Part shown: piece after piece, positions 24,101 through 39,100 of the stretch
Position numbering within the stretch: position 1 is the first letter of the stretch
Layout of the letters: the number at the start of each line of letters is the position of its first letter
Assembly (NCBI GenBank): GCA_947846985.1
Contig: CANTUZ010000001.1
Span: forward strand, 33,814,727-33,878,726
Direction: 5' to 3'
Source: Fratercula arctica
Taxonomy: Eukaryota > Chordata > Aves > Charadriiformes > Alcidae
Length of the DNA: 64,000 bases
Program-made: the position numbers and the translations under genes
Notes under the pieces: model-generated
The model's database searches: none
Seen by the model: the letters and a program-made list of their open reading frames with translations, nothing else
What the model was told of the DNA's origin: nothing

Positions 24101-27100
24101 ATAGAGCAATTTATAATATAAAACCCCCCTACACTCAGACTAAAATAACACACCGTGGTAAACTCAGCCTGCCACATAACTGGGGTACAGCTTAGATCTT
24201 ACTCCTCTCCTGACGGCCAGCAGCAGAGAGAGAACAGGCACAGATTTGCCCATACCACGTGCATTATAACAAATTACGGGTGATCATTACCTCAATTTGG
24301 AGAGATAACCTATGGGGACATGCCCAGCCGTTAGACTGAAAACACATGGTTGTTTGGTTTTTGGTTTTTTGGTTTTTTTTGCAACACAGCTGTACATTGA
24401 AGCAAGTGAGTTGTCACAGAGCGAAGAGGCTCAAGCCAGAACCAAGCACTGTCAAACACTTCTCCCCTGACTGAGCAGTTGCTCATTAGGTACCCTGGAA
24501 AAGAGGTGATTTTCTGTGCTGAAGGGCAAGGAAACCAACAATGTTAGGCCCTGGAACAGTAAAAAAGAAACTTCACTTTCTACGATGTGCACTGAATAGA
24601 AATGTGAACCAGGAGCTGCCATTTAGCAAGTACATTTCCTGACTCTGGGACTGTTAGTGATTTTGTTTTCTTCTTTTCCTTTCAGCTCATGTAAATTTTC
24701 TGCCTCATACCAAATCCTTCTGGGTTTTTTTTTTCCAATGCTTTTGCAACATGATCTCTACAATCTACAGCTTAAACCATTATTTTTAACACCGTAGTCT
24801 CTCCCCTTCATTCTCCCACCGTAGTCTCTTCATTATCCCATTTTTTCCCTGTAGCTAACTTACTCCCTTTCAGACAGAAGTAACTCCTAATGCAGAATAT
24901 TTCCATTTATCTCTGTGTATGCTACCTTGTACTTTATCCTTTCTGAAGGAAAAAAGTATAAACAAGAGTTTATAGAGATCTTACAGTTTAAAGATAGTTT
25001 GGAAATAACTGTTCTATGCACTATGAAGAGAAGAATTTTGAAGTCGCTGGTTGAAATGGAAGCAAAGCTGGGCATCCTGGAAAGGTTCAAAAAATTCAAC
25101 ACCCACGAGCTACAGCACAAACCCACAACTTTAAACCAGAGAATAGTCATTGTCTTACTTTAATGGCCATGGCATCAGCTTCCTCTGCATTTTCCATCGG
25201 TTTTTCATAAGTCTTCCCTATTTTGGCAACGAAGTCCTTTACAGTTTCACATAATATTCTTCGGATAAAAATAGGAGAGGGGAGAAATCAAAGGCAATTA
25301 AATAGATCAAATGAATATTAAATTCTCGTGGCAGTTGGTTTATGTGCATACTGCTACGCACCGCTCTCGTTGGAAACTGAACTCTGTGATCATACCTGCA
25401 AAGCAGATGATACTCTTTTCCATGGCATGCCAAATTCAAGCGGTAAGCTTTACAAACAAAAACTCTTCCTCCCTTTTTATTTAAGCCTTCGCACACACTG
25501 TATCTAAGTCTCTTATTTCTAAGAACTGAAACAAACGTGGCTGATTTTATTAATTCCCTCGCTTGTGCACCGTCCATACCAGAGGTGTTAACAAACCTGC
25601 CTTCACTTTGTTAACTTCAAACGCAAATTCCTACGCGAAGACGGAGCCTAGAAACCATGGAGAAAATCTACTGACTTTAACGGAGCACTTCTGGGACGAC
25701 AGCATATGGCCACACATGTCCCATTGCACAGCTCATGCTTTTTTGAACCCCAGCTGACCCCGAGGCGTATCTATGTATGTGAACTACCGCGGCTCCAATG
25801 AATTTTCATTGTGTAAACTCAGAGAAAGACTTGGTTCTTGTTACCTACGCCGCAGACAGACAGCAAACACTAACGAGGTGTGGATAATTGCTTAGTACTG
25901 TTCATTTGGTTGAAATTTATTTGACAGAAACTAAACAGATTTAACAAGGTACAGACCCAATTTAGAATTTGGAGTTATAATAATATCCTGCAGTTTAATT
26001 TTCAACATGTGGTATGTACAGTTTAAAAATGAAACTTTATTAACTTGCTTTTAGCAGGAAAAAAAAAGGAGATGTAATGCCATTCAAACATATTTTTAAA
26101 GAGAGTGTCACTGGTCTTTTGCATGTCGCAAAATACAAGTTTTTTCATACAGAATACTTCTGATTTTAGATGATGTCCATGATTTGCCAAGTAATTATAT
26201 CTCATTTTTAAGTGTTTCGGTTTGGGGAAAAAACCCCTGTTGCCTGTGGCCACTATTTATTGAATTGATCTAGACAGAGCTATGACAACGCTACCTAGCT
26301 GAACTTCTGCTTCACATGGGTGAAGTTGTTTGTCCTCTTAATGATATGGATATTCATAAAACAAAACAAAAAAAAATCAACATGAAGTACACTGCGTATT
26401 TGCATTAGTAACAATAAATTTCATATTTAAACTGCACACTGATTTGGAGTGATTTAAAATCACTTTATATTAATACTATGTGATCTTTAAAAAAATGTTG
26501 ATGTGTTTAGAATTTAGATATTGATTACAATTGTATCACATAAAATTTTTGCAGAAAAAAAACATCCCCTCTAAAATATATACATCAAGATATATCAAGC
26601 CAAAGCCAGCTGGGCCAGCCGTAAGAAAATCAGGCTCAGACAGAAGGTTATTATGGTTATGATGTTACATAGGGGATTTATCGTACATAAAACCGATCAA
26701 CTCACTTGGCAGATGATATGACAACTGAGTGCTGATCAGAATTGAGAATTTTTGCAAGATGAGCAGCAACCGAGTCCTCGTAAGCAGATATCTGAAAACA
26801 GAAAGAAGACTTCAATTTCCATACGTTTCAGCAGTTTAACACCAAGTAGTGAGTTAAAACCCCTCCAAAAATAGCAGGATTTCCATTTCAGATCTAATAT
26901 AAGGACAAGCAGCTGGCAACACAGATTCTACCTGTGTACTGTATTTTATGTACCAGATTTTTAATATTCAAAGTAACACGGTATCTGAGAACTTGATCCA
27001 CAGCTCTTTTTCTCCTGTAGAGAAAACGGTTAAGTTATTTCTAGGCTAAAAATAGTCCATGAGACAGAAAAAAAAAAAAAAAAAAACTACTTTCTTTTTA

Positions 27101-30100
27101 GATTTATAGCAACCTAAATTATTATACCTTGTATTTCTAAAACAAGCAAAGTTTCCTTCACACTAAGCTGCTCAAACAAAAATAAATCAAAAGTTTGCAG
27201 TTATAACCCTGAATTTTCTTTTTACTGTCAGATGGGCTCTTACTCCCCAAGTACCCCTTCTGACAAAGGCTGCTAAACTGATATAAAGTTATCAAAACCA
27301 GTCCTTAAGAAGCAACATTTGGGAGAATGAACGTGTGCATTGTCCGTCTCCTCTTGCACAGAAGAATTATAAATCCTGAAATATTCAGACAAAGAGTTGG
27401 AATGGATCAGATTCACATCTTCACGCACTGTATCCTGTCTTAGAATAGACACGGATCCGACCTCAGTCTTAAGAGAAAATTCTAACCAAACTCCAAATCT
27501 AAAGCTAAAAATAAACGCAGTTCTGAAATTTTCTGACAACTTCCTTTATGAATCTCTTAAAATCTCTTCGTGTGTTTTCACCCTTGATAGGGGCAGGTAG
27601 GGTACTGCTCTTTTTTTCTCCTAAAACCTAGCCTTAGTTGTAGAACTCTGACAGTAAATCAGTTTTCATTTCAAGAGAAAAAACGATACACAACTATCTG
27701 ATCTGTAAGAACGAACTACAGTTGTTCAAACATCAGTATGAAGCTTCTGGAACTAAACCAAGTGAAACAAGTCTCTTCAAACTGTAGGAAAGAGAAAGAA
27801 AAAAAAGAATTGGATATGTAGTTTTACTTACTTTTTGAACTGTGCTTTAATACCTTACCTACTGTAAGGTTAATCTTTCTTTTTCTGAAATATCATAACT
27901 CAAGCAACTATGCAAAAAACATTAAAATAGAGATTGAACAAGGCACTCAAAAGAAAATAGCTTTCTCTAGCTCAGAGTAATAGCAGGTAACTATAGCTTA
28001 CAAAACCCATTTTCCAAAAAAGAGGTTTTGTATGAGCAGTTCCTTCCATTTTCAGGAGGGGCTAAAGACAATTTCAAAGCCAGAACTAACTAAAACTAAA
28101 TGTCTATTTGTTCCTTTACCTGATGCAGATACATGCGAAAATTTTAACAGACTTGCAAAACTGGGGAAGATAAAGCCTTGGTCTGACACTGGAACCAGAG
28201 CCGTATACAAAGCAAGCCTGTAAAAATCCCAGCCAGTAGAGCCCCAGCCTTTTTGCATCTCTATATCCAGCAAGCTGTCAAAGGTTATAAGCTCCTTGCC
28301 AATTAAAACAGATTGGATTATTAAATCATTCAAGAACCTGCTGATTAATTATTGCTTCTCAAGTATTTTTGAGCTAAAGTTGATGTGCATTAACTTTCTA
28401 AAGGAATACATTATTTTCTCATTTTTAGTCAGACTTTTCATGCCAATTAATTTGATTAAAGCATCTCCCTCTACCCTCAGAATCGAAACCTCATCAAACA
28501 GTACAAGCACTAGTCTGAAAGACAGACTAAGCTTTTCTTTGAGGTCACTTATGATTTTGAGTTCACTGAAAAAAACAAAGAGAAAGTTGGGCGGTATCAC
28601 TTGATCTAACTCACTTTCAGAAGCTGCAAAAAGCTTCTTTCTTTCTTTCTTTCAGAATACAACCCTTGACTTCAAAATATGGAGTTTTTCCAATGCTTAT
28701 TCCAAACTCAAGGTAGCAAACATTTTGCTTTTACAGATACATAAAAAGTACATTTTCATATATGTGTAGATTTTAATAGTATACATAGTATTACTATATA
28801 ATAACACGATACAATATTATTATCTATAAAATTACACAAAAATGTATTCTTATATAAAATAATGATATAGAACATATAACAATATTATAGAACAATAAAA
28901 TACTATATTATATTCTTATATATGATATAAGAATATATAATACATAAGCTAATATATAAGAGAGAGAGAGAGAGAGAGAGAGAGATAAAATATATTTTTC
29001 AGGAAGAAATTTTTCTGACTGAAGACTTCTTACCTTCATCCATTTTTTGGCAAATAATACAGAACTGGAAACCCTGATTGCTTGAGATACACACCATGAA
29101 CAGATGTTTACTCAGTTCAGTTAGCAGATCATGAAACGTCTATTTTTCCTGCAGGTGCTTCAATTTTTAATATTGTCATCTCAGAAGCTCAAAGTTAAGT
29201 ATATGAAACAAAAATAAAAGGTCACCTGACATTCTTCCGACTCTTCTGCAGTCACGGGAAGAATAGAAGACTTTGCTGGTAATTTCAGTTCATATGACAT
29301 TATGCTCCACCTAAAAAAAAACAAAACAGCTTTACATTTTCCAGATTATTAGTTTTATCTTTTCTCCAACATATCAACAAAAAGAAAATTCAGTGTCACA
29401 CCGATTGTTAAAACAAGCAAACAAACAAACAAACAAAGCATCTTAATTTTTAATTGTACGCTAACTGAATATAGGTGAAAGAATTGAGACTAAAGATAAT
29501 AATTGGTTTTACTGCTCAGATTTTTTGTCAGGGGTTTGATGATGAACCTTCTTTGTGAGCTAATCATGAGACATTCAATGCAGGCAATAAACACTTTCCA
29601 GCAAAACATTCACAGCATAGAAGAATTCATGCAAACAAACTGCAGAAGTCAAAGGAAAAGAGATGTGTTCCTAGAGAAAAAGCTCCAAGGTAACATTAGC
29701 TTTTCAGCTCAACGAGGGGAGGGAGGCAGGAGAACAAAGCAAATGGTTAAGTATCTTCACTGACATATGTATTTTTTTCCCCTGGTTAAGGGGACTCTGT
29801 ACTCTACAGCACAGACAGTATGAAACCACTGACAGCAACGTCCTTCAAAGCCTGCTGAAAAGAACTGGTAATCGCTGCAGATGGCCTTGGGAGCAAGACT
29901 ACTGAAATTAGAACAAAAAATGACACTGAGCTCTTTTCAGTACAGAAAAAGACAAACGTGATTTAATCTACAAATATTTCAGAATGCCCAGACCTACAAT
30001 TACTTCTAAGAATCAGTAACAAGCATTTCTCTCTATACTTTGCTGTAAAATGATCAAGTAGTCCACAGAAAAGCTTAAAATAAAAAAGGACTCTATTTCA

Positions 30101-33100
30101 TTAAAAAAAAAAAAAACTAAAGCAAAACCCTCTTTGATCACATTCAAGAGTTTCTAACTACAGCAAGAACAGAAACAACCATGAGAGAAAGGAACAGAGT
30201 AAGAAACACTCCTCTCAAAAACAGAGTGCTACACCTTCATTGGAACAACATGACCATCATCTTCTCTGACTCTTTTTAAACGAGGATTGCTCCTTTGCTT
30301 TCTGCATGGAAACCACACAAGACAAGGACTGGGAAGATCTCTTGGGTTTGACTAAGAAAATGCCTCAAAGAGAAATATTAGTCATGGATCAAGCCAAAGA
30401 TCCAGTTAGCTCAGCACCCTGCCCACAGCTGATGATGAAGGGTGAAAGCACACGATGTGCATTCTCCCCGCATCCAAGGACAGAGAGCTCAGGTGTTTCC
30501 TAAATAAAGATGCTACCTTTAATGGTATTTAATAGTGTCCATGGAGTCCATAAAACTGCCTCAAAATGGTTTGGAATCTATACAATTTCTTAATGCTTAC
30601 AATTTCTTGTAACAGGCAGTTCGGCAGTTTCATCAGTTATGCAATAAATTGCCACCTTTTGTTCATCTTTGGACGACGCACTTCCTAGTTTCATCAACCG
30701 CTCTTCCCTCTGACTCTTCATTTTGAAAAGGACATTGAGAAGCTGTCCCCATTACTACCTTGTCTTGCCTTATGATTACGATCCGCACCCTAAAAACCCA
30801 AACCACTGAAGATTAAGTCTCCAAGATGGATTTAGGCCACCAGACACCCAAACAAATAACAATTTGCATCTCATGGTAATTCACATATATGCACATTTAG
30901 GTTTACCTGTCTAACATTTTCGTGCTGGCTCGTTCTAGTTTCTCCAAAATCTGAGGAAGTTGCGTATCATCATCACAGGATCCTCCCCAACCAAGGACAC
31001 GAGCGAGGTCATTTCCAGTACCGAGGGGTAATACTCCTAACTGACACTGAAACACAACACAGGAGCAAATCTACTATTGAAAACTAGAAAGAAAAAGTGC
31101 AAACTATTGCAAATGCTTGTTATTTCAAGCAACAAATGTTCAGTGTATAGTTGACATCTAAAGCTTGTAAATCAAATTGTGCAATCCCGATTCAGCTTGT
31201 CCTGTTTACACCAGTGAAAACTTTCATTTCACAGTAACAATTGAGTTTGGGCGATACACAGAGGTATGACAAAGAACCAAGTCAAGGAAAAGTAATCATA
31301 CAAAATTAAGTCTAGTCAGTACAGTCGAGGAAAGTAAGTATGCACACTTGCCTGTTTGTGCAGGCTGAGCTTATCAATTTCTGACAAGACCCAACCCACG
31401 CTTCCATCGCCGCCACACACAAGAATCCTGAAGTTGTCAAACTTCTGAAATAACCGCAAACTGCAGAGAAAACACAGCCCGTTAGAGCCAGTTATGTCCG
31501 TTATGGAGAGAGCAGTTATATTCATTAGCAACTGTTACAAGAAAATACGGTGCATGGCACCTTTATGGTCCTTCTTGTATTCTGGGGTATGTGGATACAA
31601 CCATCTACTTAATAAACCTATCTGCATCCCATCTATTGCTGTATATTCCACTTATATTGACATTTCTGATAAATAACATGCCAAGTTTTACTTAAAAAGA
31701 ATCCCTTGATATTGTTTTCAGGATTTTATTAATATTATTTTATTAATTTTACCAATATCAAAAAAATTTTCTAAGCTACGAAATTGCAGCTTCCCTATGC
31801 TTCTCACTTCAGCCAGAAGCACAAGGCACCACGGGGAATTTTTCAGGAGAGGAGGTTAAGACACGACGACAGGATGTGCTCCACAATACAGGTGGGCTTT
31901 TGCCAACACGTGACTAACTAAATGCAAGGACTGTTGGAGGCAATTCTTACACATAATGATCACAACAATATAAGACAAATACTACTGGTATTTAGTATTA
32001 AATCCTTAAAGTCGTATCCTGCTTTCACTTTCTACTGCTCTTCTTCCTGTTCTCTTGACTTTTAACACCTCCGGGATACAACACTTAGGCAGTACAGAAA
32101 AGGAGGACAAGAGAGACAGAACAAGCAGAAAGGTGAGACACAAAGGAAAGGGGAATGAGATGAGAAGAAACAGCCAAGAGGTAAAAACAACAGGGATTTA
32201 AGCTTTAAAAAAAAAAAAAAAAAAAAAAAAAGAATTGAAAAGTAGAAACTCTTAAAATAATAAAAATAAAGATGTTTATTTTAAATGCATGTTATTTTCC
32301 AGAATATGTATAATCTTAGAACTATTTCTAAAAAGCAACATATTAAGATCACAAATTTTTGAAGGACTTGTATTTTTTCTGAAGAAAATGATGTCACTTG
32401 TATATGATAGGCAGATACCTATTCAGAACAAAAGATGCAGATACTTAAAGAAAAAAACGCTGATACCAGAACAATTTCTCCTACCCTGAGAAAAGAGAGA
32501 AAAGAGAGAAAAACCTCTAGCAACACGCTATCTCAAAGAATGCAACTCTACTTTTTAGGTCAACTAGTAGAAACAAGACATCAGCAAAACCGGGTAGAAT
32601 AACTGCTAACGGCCTCTCTTGGGAAACTGGGAAAAATATTTGAAAGCAACCAACCTGACCTACGATTACTGTGCAAAACCAAAGTGAGCCTCCTGAACCG
32701 TGCTGCTGGTAGGTACAACTAGATGAAGCAAGAGAACTTGCAAACAGACAGACATTTTTGTTTTCAGATTGTCCTGTCTCAAAAATTGTCTCTCCAACTG
32801 AGATGAACCTTCTTCACTTCTATCCATCATTATAATTGCACGTACAAAATGTTAGCCAAAAAGGACTTGGATTAAACTCAGATTTAAATCAGGGTTATAA
32901 TGAAAAGACTACTACAACTTAAAGAGTTAATATAACATGTCCATAACACAGTACTAACTATAAAAATTCACATCTGTATTCCATTATATTTGTATTATTT
33001 GCCCACTCTTTGAACGGAATTTTTGTGCATTTGTTCCATCTGCATATTTATCATGCAAGCATAATTCTGCATCTGTGCATAACTTAGTGTTTCTAGTTGC

Positions 33101-36100
33101 TGTAACTGATATTAATAGGCCATTTAGCCACAATGCTACATCTGAGTGGAATTAAGTTAGGCAACAGAAAAACGTGCATGAATTTAATCTTTATGAATGT
33201 GCAAAGACGCTTGGGTTGTGGCCACCACTATGCAAATTTCATCCCTATCTCTCCAACAACCCAGCCCTTAGATTTTGTAGAATTCCTGATGGTTTTAATT
33301 GTGTTCTTGCTCCAAATTTTGGGAGATGCTTGTTTTCTTGATCATTTGCACATGTTGCCTAAAACCGTATTTTGAATGTAGTTTTCCAATGACAAAAGTT
33401 TTAGTGTCCTCGTCCATCACCCTCTACAGACTGCCCTACTGACATTTGTGTTCAGAATTCAAAAAGATACAGAGTACATTTAGAGGACAGTTCTATTCCA
33501 TAGCTATTCACAACAAAGTCACAGGAATATCTGAATTACGCATTTGAAATGGAAGAAAAGCACCCAGGCAACTGTGCATAAAGGCCCTGATTCACGAAAG
33601 CATCTAAACATTTGTAATGGGTTTGAACCTTACCAGTTAACAGAAGTCAAAGCTAGCCAAAAAGCCACAAAAAAAACTTGGGCTGATGGGTTTTGGGTTT
33701 GAATTTTCAAGTGAGGGTTTTTTTTTCTAAAAAGAAAATATTATCCTACAATCCCTTCACCCACCAGAATTCATCCTGAAATTCTGTCATCTATTAGATT
33801 TTAATTAGGAAGTCACAGTAGATATTGATGATAGGATTATAGCAACAAGGGGACAACACAACACTATACTTTGCACTAAATTCCCTTGCGGAAAGGATTG
33901 CTCAAGATTTCCAAGGTCATTACCCTAAGTGAGGTCCTCCATTCATTAAATCGAACACCTGAGCTGGATTTAATGACTGTTTGAATCGACGAAGAAACTT
34001 TACTCCCTGATTGTCTCCACTCTTTGAGTTAACAAAAACTAAAAGAGGACTGGCACAGGATGGCGGGCATGTGGCTTTCCAGAAACCTGTGAACATAGGT
34101 AGAAAGAATGAAATAAATAAGGCTTTCTAATATGAACAACACAAAAAGAAATCATGGGAAAGAGGAAGAAAGGGATGAAGGACAAAAGGAGTACATTTTA
34201 TCTTGCACAATGTAAATGCTAAATTGAATATTAGCCCTGCAAGGAAAACATAATCGCTCAAGATTTACCAGTTCATTTTTTTTCTTCCTGATATTTTCAG
34301 TGCCTAGATTTAGTAAAATCCTGAAGACAATAGTTTTATTGTTTTTCCATAGTGAAAAAAGTTATTAACCTTTTAGCATACTTCTCAAATCTTGTCTTTA
34401 CAGATTATCACAATTAAATATATATATTTCAGTTACAAGTGTTCGGGTTTTAATCTGATTTTTCTTTAACCTTACTGGGTTGAACTGGATCACCCACATC
34501 TGTATGAGCTTTCTAAAAATACTCTCAGATTTTAAAAGTTACTGTACTCAGTTGATCCCAGCTGAGACTTTGCACAAGAACTTTTTTCTCAGACTGAAGT
34601 TACACTATTAATTGTAATAGAAGCCCGGAACAACAGGCCTTCAGCTGTGATTCAAAGCTTATTAAAGTCAACGCAGGACTTAACTGATTACAGCAGACTT
34701 TCTCTAAGGCCCTTAGCAGTACTAATGGACGCTGTTGTCGCTAACACAGCCAGTCCATGGAAGCAGTGGTTTCTCAGCAACACTTCAAAATCAGACACCG
34801 CAGGTATAGGTTTTGACATTTGCTTCGGGCAATAGTCAAATAACTATGTTGCTGTCAGTTGCCAAAAAAAAAAATTACTAAAGCTACAAATAAAAAACCA
34901 GCATTAAAGGATGCTGATTTAATTCCGCATTATCATAATGTATAATTGAAAATAAGGTTTGATTGATTTATTTACATGCCAAGCAAAATAATTTCACATA
35001 TGGAATAACCTTCCTAGCATGAATAATAAACAGGAGCACGACGCTCTGGTCCCAGACACCACACAGCAAGTAAATAGGAAAGAGTGAATATATACAGCAA
35101 AACCAATCACTTTTACTAACTTCATACAATAAAATTCATTAGAATGTCTTAAAGTTGTTGGTCTACATTTGCCATCAACACAAACTATAAAATTCAAGCA
35201 GTCAGATTTCACGATACTCCTTATTAAATCCACTCCCTGCCTTTAAGTGCAGTCTCCCACTGCTCACACATCTCTATCCTGAGCCACCAAAGAGCTCGTG
35301 AACATTTGCTGGGTTTTTTATCAGTGTGTTGCAGGATTCTTACACTGCTTATATTTAAAAGAAATGTAGAGAGACTATGGAAGCGATTCTTCTCTTTACC
35401 CTGGTGAGGTAGCTGTTGGATTTGAGCCGTTCAGCTAGCTCACCTCTGCATAAAGTTAAGTTATCTGGAATTTGAGAACTCAATAGAATGAGCGATGGAT
35501 GCCAGGCAGGCATCAGCCCACTTCATCTGAGAACTCTGGTCATTCACTTGAGAAGTTTCCAAGGGTCACAAATAAAACGGGAGAAAATTTCTCCTGAGGG
35601 AACTTTCAAAAACATTTTTTTAAATCGTGTCGGTTATATGCTCCTCTAAAAAGCTACATGGAAAATTACACTACTCGGTAAATTTGAAGACCGCATTCAG
35701 CTGTTCAGCAGAAGGATTTTAGCTTTGTTTAATTATACAAGATCTCAGTAGGCACTGCAAGTCCAGAGCTACCACTGAACACACTACAATACTACGTACC
35801 ATCAGAGTCTATACTGTTTAGTGCTGTTGGAGGTATGATCGATACCTTACATTGGCCAAGTGGACATTTACGAGGATACAGATCTTTACAGGCAGTGTGA
35901 ACCTACAAAAGAAACAAATAATTATTTCCCTACAGTGGAATTTCAGGGTGAAAGTGATATAGCATCTACGTAACAAAAATGGACTAATATAAAACATTTA
36001 GGTGTAGAGGGAAGAAGAGCAAGACTGGAAAAAAAAAGTATGAGTGTTTAACCAGAAAGGCTTGTTACTCACTCCACAAAACATAAGGTTGGAGTATTTC

Positions 36101-39100
36101 ATCTTCAGCTACCCCTATAGCAGATATGACTCGTCCTTTCAAGGGAATCACTTACCTCCATCCAGGAGCAAGGAAGGACCAAGTTCCCAGCAGCCAGTAC
36201 CTGTGCTGGGGGCAGCGGGCACACTAGGAACATGCAAAGCAATAGCTCTGTACATCCCTGGTCCACATGGATGTTCTGGAAGATGTATCTGCACTAAAGC
36301 CAGCACACCACCAAACCAGACCAAACCACCAAAGGTGGGTCCCATAAACTATGTGTTGTAGAGGTCTCATCCATAGTTACTGGAAAAACAGGCACATGCA
36401 GAGGGTGCTGAACTTCACCTAAATTTCAAATCACCTCTGGAGATGCCAATCATTTCTCATTGCCTACACAGAGAGCCTCAGACCTCTATAGGCCAAAAGC
36501 CTCAACATTAAAAAAACTGCTGACTTTCCACGTCTACAGCCTAGCATATGAAGCCCATCTTTATAGACAAGTTAAAAAAAATAAGAAAAAACTATGTTTT
36601 GGGGAAACATAAATAATACATTACAGAATTTCAATCAGCAACCTACAGAGTGTCCTGAAGAAGAGAACTTCAAGATTTTTTAATAATATTAATAAATGGT
36701 AATAAATAGTAATATTACTAAATATTTGTAAAATATCATTACAGCAATATCTATGATAAAAGACACAAGAAAGTAACATGACTATCAGGCATACAGAACA
36801 GGCATCTGAACCTTCAATTATCAGTTAGGAGAAGGCAGAGAAAACAGGCAGAAAAACACTGGATGACACCAGCTATTAAAGAAAAGCTGCATCTGTGGGC
36901 GTATTAAAAATTAACTGAATTAAGTATGACAAGTCATGAGAAATTATGAACGTTAGAGAGACCTGCGTTTGCACAACCTGCTGCCTGCTCCTACTTAATC
37001 CAAAAGCACGACTATGAAATGACAAAATGAAAATGATGGCGAGCAATAAAGCTGGCAAAATCCTCGACGCTTGGATGCAGTTCATTGCACCTACCATAGC
37101 TTTACACCAAAGGCACTTCCAATCTTGCAGGCGTAAGACACTGCCACAAGTCTTGTCGCAGACCGCGCATTTGGCACTGACGGGCAGATTACCCTCTAAC
37201 CACTGGTGAGGCATCGCTATCTGTGAAGAAGCAGTCATAAAAGTTAAATACTCAGAAATTAGAAGCTTTTGTCTCTCAAATACAGGTGGATTTAAACTAT
37301 TTCCCCTAGCTCTGCCCTTTCATCAAAGAAGCAGGTATGGCTGACGAGGAGAAGTGACATTGATGCTTGCAAGGCAACAGCTATGAAGGTGGACTATGGT
37401 GGTGTTTCACTTGCTAGGCAGAAAATGTGACTGAAGAAGGGAGACACACCTCATTCAGTTATTCATGGTACTATGGTAGCAACTAACCACAAAACAACAG
37501 GGCAGTTAAATCGAGAGACTCCGTAATACAAATAAGTACCCATTCCCTTAATGTTGACTACATGACATAAACCAATTAAAATAACTAAAATTCAGCAGAA
37601 TAGGCAGGACAGCAGAATATCTCTGTGGCTTTACGTACGCCCTCAGTCACCATGGCTGGTAAGTCACAGCTCTATAAAGCCGTCCCTAAATGCAGTACAA
37701 AGTTTTACTCAGTGCACTCTTCATCCCATTAATACGACGTGCAACTCCCAAGTACAGATGGAATGACACTCCCAGGTGTGCAATTCACTACTAACCTTCT
37801 AGGAAGAAGTTTCACACAGTTGCGTTTGTAAAAACAACCCATCCAGCACAATAAACCTCTGAAAAGATTTTGGCACTTCTCCTGCTAATTTTAAAATTCC
37901 TGCTTTCGTTAGTTAAAAAAAACAAAAACAAAAACAATCCATACCTCAGTGAATCCCAAGCAGGCCTCCTGGAGAATAACTACCGGTAAGGAGGACACAA
38001 AATAGATTGCCAAAACAGCGTGGTAACAGTATAAAATACCACCTTTGCTTAAAAGCAATAGGAACTTCTGGGAGCAATTCTCCAGCTTCAGAGTTTCTCT
38101 GCGTGTGGCCTTTAAAATCCCGTAATACAGCTGCAATCTAGCGCCCACAGATACTAAACTTGTCTTGTGAGATAGGAATATAACTTCTGTTCCAAATACC
38201 ATGCTCATCTTTGAAAAGTGTTCAGGAATGCAGCCACCTACCATTAACTTCAATGGGTCACATGGCAATATTTCTATGCTTATCCTTTATTCTTCCCCCC
38301 ATAAAGAAGAAACAGCTTTGGAAAATACTGCAAATATGAATAGTACTTACACCGTCTTCATCTTCAATGATGTCTTTTCCAATTGAGGCTAACGTAGTCC
38401 ATTTGCAGTTATTTGTTGCTCGGACAGCACATCTTTTATGTGCTTTAAACTTACACACTGGAAGGCACACACAGACATGGATACTATGTTATTTGCTGTA
38501 TTTCAGTGATAAATATCTTTTAAAAAATTAAACGCAGATATTCCATTAAACAGCCAAGTACACGTCACTTAATGATGCACACAGGACACAACCCAACTAA
38601 AAGGAAATTCAGTTCATAATCAGTCCAGCTTTAACTCTCTAAACTTGGTTTAACTGTTTAGCTGTAGCCCATGTTAAGCGTCTCCTCAAATCCACATCGG
38701 TCCCCATTTTTTTGAGGTGCAATGCAAGGTACTAAGGTACAAATATATCTTTAACTGTGTTTTTACCTTTTCAATTCAGATACCTGGTTTAAATTTGCAG
38801 GGGGTGATGGGAGAGTGTTTCACAGAAGCATTTTGCTTCAGGAGCTCTGTTTCTTTGCTTAAAGAATCCCTTTTGGGCACCATCCCATGCCTGTTTTCCC
38901 AGAAGCTGAGAAAGCGAAGGGTTATGTGGTGATACATTTATCCAAGATACTGGTGGTGACCATATTTTTCAAGAAGTTACATTAAGTGAGGAAGAGCCTG
39001 ACATCTTACTGGATCATTTATTAAAAAATCTACTAATTGGAATGCTCAGCACAAGTGTGTAGTACCGGCAGACATTTTGACCATCTAATAACTCAATTAA

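Larger units (their letters stand above)
26792..29225. other. DGKH intron j-i
   Basis: It holds a poly(A) run near 27069-27086, an AT-rich low-complexity block (28740-28960) and an adjoining (AG)n. The short frames have no known match. Confidence 0.7.

Noticed and set aside
30310..30500. Stretch with GATCCAGTTAGCTCAGCACC resembling phrases seen in some dispersed reptile/bird repeats
   Set aside because: The resemblance is only from vague memory and covers a few dozen bases. There is not enough to call a SINE or other element.
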